From the NCBI RefSeq assembly GCF_024138395.1, contig NZ_JAMYDU010000004.1, positions 124,001-188,000 on the forward strand: a stretch of DNA of 64,000 nucleotides. Reading direction: 5' to 3'. The notes beneath the pieces were generated by a model. The model had not been told where the DNA came from. It saw only the letters and a program-made list of their open reading frames with translations, and did not search any database. Within the stretch, counting starts at the first letter, position 1. Each line of letters starts with the position of its first letter. The stretch comes from Pseudomonas mandelii. GTDB taxonomy: Bacteria > Pseudomonadota > Gammaproteobacteria > Pseudomonadales > Pseudomonadaceae. This document shows positions 57,373 to 64,000 of the stretch, piece by piece. The translations under genes were made by a program, and so were the position numbers.

Positions 57373-59587
57373 CTCATCGGGTTTCGACCAGCTAGAACCC
57401 CGAATCCAGCGATGGATTTGGGCTGAAGGCTGGACTTCCTTGCGCGACGCCCAAGAATGGGCAGTGCCTGTACTAGTGGATGCCGACCAGGACGTCATCA
57501 TCGCCGCAGCAACTGCGGCGGGGAAAACCGAGGCCGCTTTCCTTCCCATACTCACCAATCTACTTAACCACGATGACCCGCCTGGCGCCGTGTTGTATAT
57601 CAGCCCCCTCAAGGCCTTAATCAATGATCAATGGGAAAGGTTAAGCCGTCTCTGTGAGCAGCTTGAGATCCCTGTAGTGGCCTGGCACGGAGATATTTCT
57701 TCGAGCAAAAAACACCGCTTTCTAAAGTCGTCTGAGGGCGTGCTGTTGATCACCCCTGAATCCCTTGAAGCACTGTTCGTAAACCGTGGCTCAAGTCTTG
57801 GCGGAGTATTCCAAAATTTGCGCTATATCGTCGTAGACGAGCTGCACGCGTTCATTGGTAGCGAACGAGGCAAGCAGCTTCAGTCTCTGATGCATCGGGT
57901 AGAACTTGTCGCCGGGCGTCGCCTCCCTAGAGTTGGGCTGTCAGCGACGCTAGGTGACATGAAGATGGCGTCGGAGTTTCTGCGTCCAGGAGGCTCCGAC
58001 ACGGTGACCGTCATCGAGTCAAAAAACTCAAACCAGACACTCCAGGTGCAAGTCCGCGGCTACATTCAGCCGCCGATGAACGAGCTCCTGAAGAAGCATG
58101 TTGAGCTTTCTGATGATGGAGAACATGAAGACGAGAAGGAAAACGAGGCAAGCCCTGACTTTGCGATTGCCGATCACATCTACAAGGTTTTGCGTGGCAG
58201 CAATAACCTAATTTTCCCGAACAGCCGGACGCAGGTTGAATGGTACGCAGACCAGCTGCGTCGACGCTGCGAGAAAGATGGTTTGGCCAACGAGTTCTGG
58301 CCTCATCACGGCAGCCTTTCAAAGGATCTGCGGGAGCAAGCTGAGCGTGCGCTCAAGGCGGGCAACCAGGCGGCATCGGCGATTTGCACCACGACGCTTG
58401 AGCTCGGAATCGACATTGGCAGTATCAAGACAGTAGTTCAGATTGGTGCCCCTCCATCGGTGGCGAGTCTGCGACAGCGTTTAGGGCGTTCGGGCAGACG
58501 CCCGGGAGAAAATGCGACACTGCGCGTTTACTGCAAAGAGTCACCACTCACAGATGGATCGAGCCTCTCGGATCAGCTGCGCCAAGGCTTGGTTCAAACC
58601 ATTGCCATGGTCAGACTGTTAGCCAGAGGATGGTTTGAACCTCCCAGGGCTCAGGGTATTCACGCGTCCACCCTTGTTCAGCAATCCCTTTCCATTATTG
58701 CCCAGTGTGGTGGCGCATCTGCAGCAGACCTCTGGAGAGTCTTGATTGCAGAGGGGGCTTTTCCGAATGTCGAGAAGTCAGACTTCATGAGGCTGCTCAA
58801 GTCCCTGGGTGAGCATGAACTCATTGTTCAAGACAGTTCGGGGTTATTGCTCCCAGGGATGGTTGGAGAGCGACTGATCAACCACTACGAGTTCTACAGC
58901 GCATTCACCAGCGATGAAGAATTCCGCTTGGTGTGTGATGGAAAAGCACTCGGATCAGTCCCCGTAAGCCGCCCGTTGACCAAGGATCAACGCATTATCT
59001 TTGGAGGCCGGAGATGGCAGGTGCGTGATGTTGATCTCCAGGCCAAGGTGATTATTGTTTCAGCTTCACGCGGTGGTGCCCCTCCTCAGTTCGATGGTTT
59101 GGGCGCTATGGCGCATGATACTGTGCGCGAAGAGATGCGCGCAGTCCTGGCAGACCCGGCCTCTTGCCCGTTTATCGATCGCGGCGCTCAAGCGTTACTC
59201 GATGAAGCTCGAAAGACATTTGTCTCATTGGGTCTTGGCGAGCGTTACCTCATCGAGTCGAGCGGAAAATGCTATTTGATCAGTTGGCTAGGTGATTACG
59301 CCAATGATGCGCTACGCCTGCTGCTCAATCATGTGGGCCTTTCTTGTGATAACTCGGGCCTTGCTATAGAGATCGACGCGAACATCGATCAGGCAAAAGC
59401 CGCACTCAAGGCCGTGGGTAGTTTGGACCCAAGCGATCTCGCTTCGACTCTCGCGGATGTGGAGAACATGCTGCGCGAAAAATGGGATTGGGCGTTGCCA
59501 GAGACGTTGCTTGTGAAGTCTTTCGCTTCAATATCACTGGATATCTCGACCGCAGTGTTTTTTGCACAGAAGCAGTCGGCGAGCTGA
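57347..59587 (+). CDS. sngC: DEAD/DEAH-box helicase of a Shango-type system
   Basis: The 746-residue helicase is of the Lhr-like superfamily 2 type: motif I 'AAATAAGKTEAAFLP', Ia 'VLYISPLKALINDQ', II 'IVVDELHAFIGSERGKQL' (DELH), III 'RVGLSATLGD', IV 'LIFPNSRTQVEWYA', V 'CTTTLELGIDIG' and VI 'LRQRLGRSGRRPGE'. A C-terminal region of about 300 residues follows without the DUF1998 cysteine cluster. The ATG used overlaps sngB by 26 bp; a GTG at 57314 would add 11 residues, and neither start has a strong ribosome binding site. Confidence 0.85.
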   Translation: MNLPPSRSDSSGFDQLEPRIQRWIWAEGWTSLRDAQEWAVPVLVDADQDVIIAAATAAGKTEAAFLPILTNLLNHDDPPGAVLYISPLKALINDQWERLSRLCEQLEIPVVAWHGDISSSKKHRFLKSSEGVLLITPESLEALFVNRGSSLGGVFQNLRYIVVDELHAFIGSERGKQLQSLMHRVELVAGRRLPRVGLSATLGDMKMASEFLRPGGSDTVTVIESKNSNQTLQVQVRGYIQPPMNELLKKHVELSDDGEHEDEKENEASPDFAIADHIYKVLRGSNNLIFPNSRTQVEWYADQLRRRCEKDGLANEFWPHHGSLSKDLREQAERALKAGNQAASAICTTTLELGIDIGSIKTVVQIGAPPSVASLRQRLGRSGRRPGENATLRVYCKESPLTDGSSLSDQLRQGLVQTIAMVRLLARGWFEPPRAQGIHASTLVQQSLSIIAQCGGASAADLWRVLIAEGAFPNVEKSDFMRLLKSLGEHELIVQDSSGLLLPGMVGERLINHYEFYSAFTSDEEFRLVCDGKALGSVPVSRPLTKDQRIIFGGRRWQVRDVDLQAKVIIVSASRGGAPPQFDGLGAMAHDTVREEMRAVLADPASCPFIDRGAQALLDEARKTFVSLGLGERYLIESSGKCYLISWLGDYANDALRLLLNHVGLSCDNSGLAIEIDANIDQAKAALKAVGSLDPSDLASTLADVENMLREKWDWALPETLLVKSFASISLDISTAVFFAQKQSAS

Positions 59588-59680
59588 ATTTAATCAAGTC
59601 AAACCAAACAACGCGCCGCACCGAGCCATTCAAAATAGCAGCGCCCTCACTCAACTTGAAACCCAATCACTAGGCCTACT

Positions 59681-60205
59681 ATGCCAATAGTCCATTACCT
59701 CGCATACGGCTCTAATCTACACCCCTTGCGGCTTGCCGCGCGTGTTCCCTCCGCTCGCGTCGTTGGCGTCGTTGAAATACCTGGCTATATACTGGCGTTT
59801 CACAAGCGCAGTATTGATGGCTCAGGTAAGTGCCTTGTCCACACCGAACAGGGAGCTAGCTGTAAGACATATGGCGTCCTCTATGAATTCGATGCGCAAG
59901 AGAAAGCGCAGCTTGATGCTGTTGAGGGGAAAAATAAGGGATACCACGAACAGCTTGTTCAGTTTCAGCTGAACGGTGAAACGTATACACCTTATATATA
60001 CGTCGCTCAATCCACACACATTGATCCGTCACTCGCCCCATACCACTGGTACAAAAATCTCGTGTTGGCCGGCGCGAGATATCACAATTTTCCACCCCAA
60101 TACATTGCCGCCATTGAAGCAATCCCCTCGAAGGGTGATCCAGATGTAAAACGAGCACAAGAGAATGAAAATCTGCTCCAGCAAATGGGAAAATATAAGC
60201 TTTAG
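59681..60205 (+). CDS. Gamma-glutamylcyclotransferase-like (AIG2/GGCT fold) protein
   Basis: The 174-residue protein opens with 'YLAYGSNLHPLRLAAR', the YGSN substrate-loop signature of the GGCT fold, followed by 'KTYGVLYEFDAQEKAQLDAV' and 'EGKNKGYHE', where the conserved acid Glu of the family is expected. These enzymes cyclise gamma-glutamyl amines to 5-oxoproline. The real substrate is unknown, and it is not a known Shango part. It lies 93 bp behind the helicase on the same strand and has lower GC than its neighbours, which points to separate acquisition. Confidence 0.8.
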   Translation: MPIVHYLAYGSNLHPLRLAARVPSARVVGVVEIPGYILAFHKRSIDGSGKCLVHTEQGASCKTYGVLYEFDAQEKAQLDAVEGKNKGYHEQLVQFQLNGETYTPYIYVAQSTHIDPSLAPYHWYKNLVLAGARYHNFPPQYIAAIEAIPSKGDPDVKRAQENENLLQQMGKYKL

Positions 60206-60251
60206 CCAACTGAATTTCCCGCAAGTGATGCCTCATGGGAAATTGCACTCC

Positions 60252-60343
60252 ACTTGACCACCCGTTTGCATTCGACTTGACCAGTCGTTTGCATCGGACG
60301 TGACCAGGCATTTGCATTGGACTTGACCACCCGCCTAGCGGGT
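60252..60343. repeat. Four 23-bp tandem direct repeats with a small hairpin
   Basis: The core ACTTGACCA (once ACGTGACCA) starts at 60252, 60275, 60298 and 60321, an exact 23-bp period. The spacer contains TTTGCAT between each pair, and a weaker fifth copy precedes the first. The block ends in ACCCGC-CTA-GCGGGT (60329-60343). Such multiple subterminal repeats are typical of the ends of IS21-family elements; iterons of a plasmid origin are the alternative. Confidence 0.8.
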
Positions 60344-60353
60344 CATGGGAAGG

Positions 60354-61394
60354 CTACAGCAGTGCTACGGGTGGCACTACCTGGGGCGTGCCATCAATGA
60401 TGCACATCCATCCCCAAGTCCTGAGCGCCGACGTCTTCTTAAACTCCTCGACCAAATCGCCCGCGATTTCCCCGATGTCTTCCCGCAACTCGAACTGCGG
60501 GCGCATTGCGTGCAGAACGTCAATTCCCATATCCCCAGCAAGCAGCTTGCACATCAGCCTGGTCCGAAGCTTCCAAGGCAAGGTTTTTCCGCGTCTTTCC
60601 GGATGCTGGTAAACCATAGTGTTTAAATGTGCTGACGCGTGGATGTAGTCAGCGCTGCTCATCCAGATCTGCAAGTGCGCAGGCACGCCAAGAGGTAAGA
60701 CGTTGAGCACCAGCCAATCGATTAGGCCAATGGCAACACCGCGCGCCTGAAGCTCCATCGCCAGCATAAGAAGTACTTTGTGTAGGGAGTTTGCTGCTTT
60801 TATAGCAAGAGATTTTCGACCCAGTTGATCTGCTTCGACCACTATCGCGATCAGCGCTGCGAGGGTATCCAGGCTTGCCCTGCGTTCGAGTTTTTCGAGT
60901 AGAACTTGAGTGGTTGGTTCGCGCTGAACACTGTCCCAAATCATGTTGCTGGTGTTGCGGTAAAGCACCAGCTGGACTTCGGTGTTTAGCGTACGGAAGT
61001 AACTGTCGAAGTTGATCTTCTGTTGCCGAGAGATCAGCTTCATCAACGTCCATATAGGATGGTTCAGGTCGCGGGAGGATCCAGGTGCTAGCAGTTCCAC
61101 CCTGCTCAAGGTCTTGGCCTTGGGCGAGATCATTTTCTGTTCGTATCTAGACCACTTGCTTCGGTAATGCCGGATCGTGCCATTCGTGTTTCTTCGAAAC
61201 GACTCTTTTTCGAAGTACAGCTCAAGGGCATAGGCAGTTTTGAGGCCTGTCCGCTGCCTTAGGCCTTCGAACCAATAGCCCACTGCGAGCATTTCCACAG
61301 TGCTGCTCCGGGGGCTGTAATTTTCCGGAATTAGTTCGCGCAAGCTCTCTGCGAACTCCGAATAAATGTTTGCAATTCTCTTAAAATCAGACAC
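60354..61394 (-). CDS. Hypothetical protein, family not recognised
   Basis: A 346-residue protein with a GTG start behind AGGGA. It is mostly helical, and basic in its first third ('HYRSKWSRYEQKMISPKAKT'). 'DSYFRTLNTEVQLVLYR' and 'EKLERRASLDTLAALIAIVV' are the clearest helices. No catalytic motif, signal peptide or transmembrane segment is evident. It stands between the 23-bp repeats and a divergent small gene, with the IS21-type transposase beyond, so it may be cargo of a transposon. Long coding frame, start signal and normal composition support a real gene; the function is unknown. Confidence 0.6.
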   Translation of the reverse strand: MSDFKRIANIYSEFAESLRELIPENYSPRSSTVEMLAVGYWFEGLRQRTGLKTAYALELYFEKESFRRNTNGTIRHYRSKWSRYEQKMISPKAKTLSRVELLAPGSSRDLNHPIWTLMKLISRQQKINFDSYFRTLNTEVQLVLYRNTSNMIWDSVQREPTTQVLLEKLERRASLDTLAALIAIVVEADQLGRKSLAIKAANSLHKVLLMLAMELQARGVAIGLIDWLVLNVLPLGVPAHLQIWMSSADYIHASAHLNTMVYQHPERRGKTLPWKLRTRLMCKLLAGDMGIDVLHAMRPQFELREDIGEIAGDLVEEFKKTSALRTWGWMCIIDGTPQVVPPVALL

Positions 61395-61506
61395 TTAAAA
61401 ATCCCTGATTGATCTTTGTACCGTAAAAAATGTAGAAGTCTTACGGCTGGAGCGCAAGGGGGCGGTTTATTACTATTAACTGTGACCAAACCGGACATTA
61501 AGTGCG

Positions 61507-61770
61507 ATGCGCGAGCCCCTTGAAATCCACAATCTGGCATCCGAATTAGAGCTTGATCTCAAAGATCGATATGGCCTGATGGTGGGTGGCAGCGCGCTGT
61601 GGAGAGAGTTGGGATACGCGTCCTATGACGCGTTTCGAAAAGCCAAACAGCGGGGGACTATCGAAGTGCCCCTGTTTGAGGTGCCCAATCGTCGGGGCTT
61701 CTTTGCCCTGTCCAAAGAAGTCGCATGCTGGATTGCCACGCAGCGCTGCGCACGGCAGCAGGCCATATGA
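61507..61770 (+). CDS. Small hypothetical protein, possible AlpA/PrtN-like DNA-binding protein
   Basis: An 87-residue protein with 'MVGGSALWRELGYASYDAFR', then 'GTIEVPLFEVPNRRGFFALS' and 'VACWIATQRCARQQ'. This order (a short helix-turn-helix, a beta-hairpin with Pro-Asn-Arg-Arg, a final helix) is similar to AlpA- or PrtN-type small regulators, but the match is loose. It is divergent to the unknown gene at 60354-61394, with a 112-bp gap that could hold a shared operator. A terminator follows. Confidence 0.55.
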   Translation: MREPLEIHNLASELELDLKDRYGLMVGGSALWRELGYASYDAFRKAKQRGTIEVPLFEVPNRRGFFALSKEVACWIATQRCARQQAI

Positions 61771-61834
61771 ACTAGGCATATGAGGAGTACCGCAATGAGG
61801 CCAGGCTAGGAGTTAGCCGGTGGATTTGGAGCAC

Positions 61835-61868
61835 AAAAAAGCCCAGGGGTGGAGCCCTAGGCTTTTTT
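61835..61868. terminator. Bidirectional Rho-independent terminator
   Basis: AAAAAAGCCCAGGG and CCCTAGGCTTTTTT form a 14-bp stem with one mismatch, flanked by an A-run and a T-run. It closes the small gene upstream and shields the transposon genes beyond. Confidence 0.85.
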
Positions 61869-62010
61869 GATGGTGTTAGGTTTTGAGCCCTATACACCTT
61901 CATTCTGTGTTCCCTCGCGTTCGGCGTCAAGCCGACCACCTTCCGTTTGTCTGCAATTTTCACACGGCGCGACTTGTGAGGCATTCACACGCCTGTCGCG
62001 AGGAGAACAC

Positions 62011-63561
62011 ATGAGGCTGCCAATAGTTACACAGCGCGAGGTGCTACGACTCGCGAGCGACCCCAGGCTGTCGAATAGGGCGATTGGTTTATTAGCCAAA
62101 GTGTCCCACAACACTGTTCGCACTATTCGCGATCAGTTGGCCCAGTGCGGGCAAAGCTGGGAAGAGCTGAAGCACCTTGATGACAAAGCGCTCGCGGAGC
62201 GTCTGCGGACTCAGCCGAGAACCTCACCTCAAAGGAAAGCCTACCCGTCATGGCCCGCCGTCCACGAACAGCTAAAACTTCCTGACATCACCTTGGAGCT
62301 TCTATGGCAAGAGTTTCGTACGAGCGAGCCAGAAGGCGTGTCATATGCTCAGTTCACGCGGCTCTATCGAGAGTGGGTCAATATGCAAAAACTGAGCATG
62401 CGACAGATTCACCTCCCCGGAGACAAGTGCTTCGTGGACTTTTGTGGCAGGACAATGCCTGTGACAAACCCGGACACGGGAGCGATCAGCCAAGCCCAAG
62501 TATTCGTGGCAACACTAGGCGCCTCGGGCTACATTTTTGCCACCGCGGTGAACAGTCAAACGACCCCAGACTGGCTCAAATGCAACGTTCTGGCCCTGGA
62601 GTTCTTCGACGGGGTTCCCCGGTTCGTTGTTCCTGATAATTTGAAGTCAGCAGTGACTAAAAACACGAGAGATGTGGTGACCTTAAATCGTGCCTACGCC
62701 GAGTTTTCTGAGCACTACGGATTTCAAATTTACCCCGCCAGACCGCGTAAACCGAAAGACAAGTCGCTAGGTGAAATTGCCGTTCAACTGGTACAGAGGT
62801 TCGTTCTCGCAAGGCTGAGAGCGAGCACTTTCTTTTCCCTAGAAGAGCTCAACGAGAAAATCAGCTACTGGGTCGATGAGCTAAACAGTCGAATCACACG
62901 GACGTACCCAAAGAGCAGAACCAGCCGCTTCCTTGAGCTTGATTATCCAGCCCTCAAGCCTCTCCCAGAAAAGCGCTACAGCTACAGTCAGTGGGTGTAT
63001 CAGGTTCGGGTAGGTAGCGATTACCACGTTGCATTTGAGGAGCACAGCTACTCCGTCCCTTATCACTTTGCGAATCTTCTTGTCGATTTGCGCGTGCGAG
63101 ACGACTGGCTCGAAATCCTTCATCAGCGCCGTGTCATCGGATCGCACAAGCTGAATCGCCAGCGCGGCACTAGCACTCTCAAAGAGCACTTGGCCCCGAA
63201 TCACAGCCATTTCCAAGACTCCCAGCCGGAAACGCTGATTGTATGGGCTGAGACTATTGGGCCGGAAACGCTCCGTTTCGTGAAGGACAACCTCAACCTG
63301 CGGAAAGATTTCGCGACCGGTTTGAAGGCCGTTATTGGCCTGAAACGCGACGTTCGCAAGGGGGCGATCACGCCGTCACGCCTTGAATCCGCGTGCGGCT
63401 ATGCCAATAGCTTGAACATCCTGAGTTCTGAGCGGCTACGGTCGATCCTTCGGAACGAATCTGACCTGCGTCCTAACTACCAAAGATCCGCCCCCTTGGT
63501 CGAACACGCCAACATTCGCGGTGCTGAATACTACGCCTCACAAGGAGATGAGCCGCAATGA
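62011..63561 (+). CDS. istA: IS21-family transposase IstA
   Basis: The 516-residue transposase has an N-terminal helix-turn-helix ('LSNRAIGLLAKVSHNTVRTI'), a second DNA-binding stretch ('YAQFTRLYREWVNMQ') and the rve-type DDE core: 'KCFVDFCGRTMPV' (Asp), 'RFVVPDNLKSAVTKN' (Asp) and 'KPKDKSLGEIAVQLVQRF' (Glu). The C-terminal beta-barrel ('FEEHSYSVPYHFANLLVDLR') is complete. The ATG at 62011 is chosen because it follows GAGGAGA; the longer frame from 61867 begins in the terminator region. It appears intact and is coupled to istB. Confidence 0.9.
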   Translation: MRLPIVTQREVLRLASDPRLSNRAIGLLAKVSHNTVRTIRDQLAQCGQSWEELKHLDDKALAERLRTQPRTSPQRKAYPSWPAVHEQLKLPDITLELLWQEFRTSEPEGVSYAQFTRLYREWVNMQKLSMRQIHLPGDKCFVDFCGRTMPVTNPDTGAISQAQVFVATLGASGYIFATAVNSQTTPDWLKCNVLALEFFDGVPRFVVPDNLKSAVTKNTRDVVTLNRAYAEFSEHYGFQIYPARPRKPKDKSLGEIAVQLVQRFVLARLRASTFFSLEELNEKISYWVDELNSRITRTYPKSRTSRFLELDYPALKPLPEKRYSYSQWVYQVRVGSDYHVAFEEHSYSVPYHFANLLVDLRVRDDWLEILHQRRVIGSHKLNRQRGTSTLKEHLAPNHSHFQDSQPETLIVWAETIGPETLRFVKDNLNLRKDFATGLKAVIGLKRDVRKGAITPSRLESACGYANSLNILSSERLRSILRNESDLRPNYQRSAPLVEHANIRGAEYYASQGDEPQ

Positions 63562-64000
63562 AGTCAATCCTAGATACTGCCCAAAACCTCATGACTCTTG
63601 GTCTGCACGGGATGGCCGTGGCCTACGAGCGACAGCTTGAAACACCTGCGCTGCTGAAAGAACCATTCGATACAAGGCTTGGTTTAATGATGGACGCCGA
63701 AAATAGCGAGCGTGAGAGCAGAAAGGTTGGACGCTTGCTAAAGGCCGCGAGGCTTCGTGAGAATGAAGCCACAATGGACAGCATTGAATTTAAGGCGTCC
63801 CGAGGCATAGACCGGAATACTGTCATGTCCCTCGGGGAGTGCGAATGGTTGGCGCGACGTCAGAATGTGATCATCACAGGCGCTACGGGTACTGGCAAAA
63901 CTTGGCTCGCTTGCGCACTCGGAAACCAGGCCTGCCGCCTTGGACGAGCGACGCTGTACCGCACTGCCACGAAGCTTTTTGAGGAGATCTCACTGTCTTA
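63558..64000 (+). CDS. istB: IS21-family helper ATPase IstB (partial, runs off the window)
   Basis: IstB is the AAA+ partner that selects target DNA and activates IstA. The first 147 residues are seen: a helical front ('LMTLGLHGMAVAYERQLETP') followed by Walker A 'ITGATGTGKTWLACALGNQA' near residue 115. The start ATG overlaps the istA stop (ATGA). The rest, including Walker B, is beyond the window edge, so its integrity is unknown. Confidence 0.88.
   Translation, partial: MKSILDTAQNLMTLGLHGMAVAYERQLETPALLKEPFDTRLGLMMDAENSERESRKVGRLLKAARLRENEATMDSIEFKASRGIDRNTVMSLGECEWLARRQNVIITGATGTGKTWLACALGNQACRLGRATLYRTATKLFEEISLS

Larger units (their letters stand above)
61880..64000 (+). mobile_element. 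IS21-family insertion element (right end outside the window)
   Basis: The istA and istB genes are joined by an ATGA overlap, as in IS21. The left end lies somewhere between the terminator and istA; no clear TG-starting terminal repeat could be fixed. Two copies of a TTCACACG motif (near 61957 and 61984) may be subterminal binding sites. The window ends inside istB. Confidence 0.7.

Noticed and set aside
60252..60343. Possible CRISPR array
   Set aside because: The 23-bp units are tandem, with spacers that resemble each other and no unique spacers. No cas genes are present.

Overview
The window looks like a chromosomal accessory region of a Pseudomonas of the fluorescens group. The reasons are Pseudomonas-style genes (folE, a DUF1652 protein, PhzR/PhzI-like quorum-sensing proteins), high-GC codon use in the biosynthetic genes, and a complete obafluorin-type gene cluster, a pathway known from P. 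fluorescens. All functional names here come from reading motifs and from family knowledge; no database search was run.

Layout. (1) 1-1.3 kb: a TetR-type regulator and folE. (2) 1.3-6.8 kb: a graveyard of gene fragments. It holds an SDR remnant, an IS1182-type transposase piece, a frameshifted SMC/Rad50-like ATPase, a VgrG lacking both ends, a cytochrome bd oxidase fragment and a Dam-type methylase lacking its start, with one intact small DUF1652 gene. (3) 7.1-28.3 kb: the obafluorin (oba) cluster. LuxR and LuxI homologues and a lux-box promoter stand in front of a collinear gene set, mostly joined by ATGA overlaps. These genes make 4-aminophenylpyruvate from chorismate (obaDEF), oxidise the amine to nitro (obaC), decarboxylate (obaH), build the beta-hydroxy amino acid with a threonine transaldolase (obaG), make 2,3-dihydroxybenzoate (obaM, N, J, L), carry it on an aryl carrier protein (obaK) and join and cyclise both parts on one NRPS (obaI). 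A threonyl-tRNA synthetase (obaO) closes the cluster as the presumed resistance target copy, followed by a strong terminator.

(4) 28.3-34.7 kb: an integration hot spot. It has an AT-rich tract, a chimeric ORF (MatP-like front, hydrolase tail), tRNA 3'-end fragments, a group IIC intron sitting directly behind a terminator, a ParDE pair and a truncated integrase next to a tRNA-Gly 3' end. (5) 34.7-42.8 kb: a Wadjet (JetABCD) anti-plasmid operon with a divergent WYL regulator, followed by a second, partial jetC scrap fused to an IS1182-type transposase fragment. (6) 42.9-53.6 kb: a tight gene set with a metallo-beta-lactamase-fold protein, a CHAT protease-SIR2 protein broken by one frameshift, an nSTAND1/WD40 NTPase, an alpha/beta hydrolase and a caspase-like protease. 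I read this as an NTPase-gated suicide/defence system. I do not recognise this exact combination, and it is the best candidate here for something undescribed. (7) 53.7-59.6 kb: a Shango-type system (TerB protein, ATPase, DEAD/DEAH helicase). (8) 59.7-64 kb: a gamma-glutamylcyclotransferase-like gene, four 23-bp tandem repeats, two unknown genes and an IS21-family element (istA and partial istB) cut by the window end.

The right half therefore reads as a defence island beside an antibiotic cluster, built up by repeated insertion and deletion.
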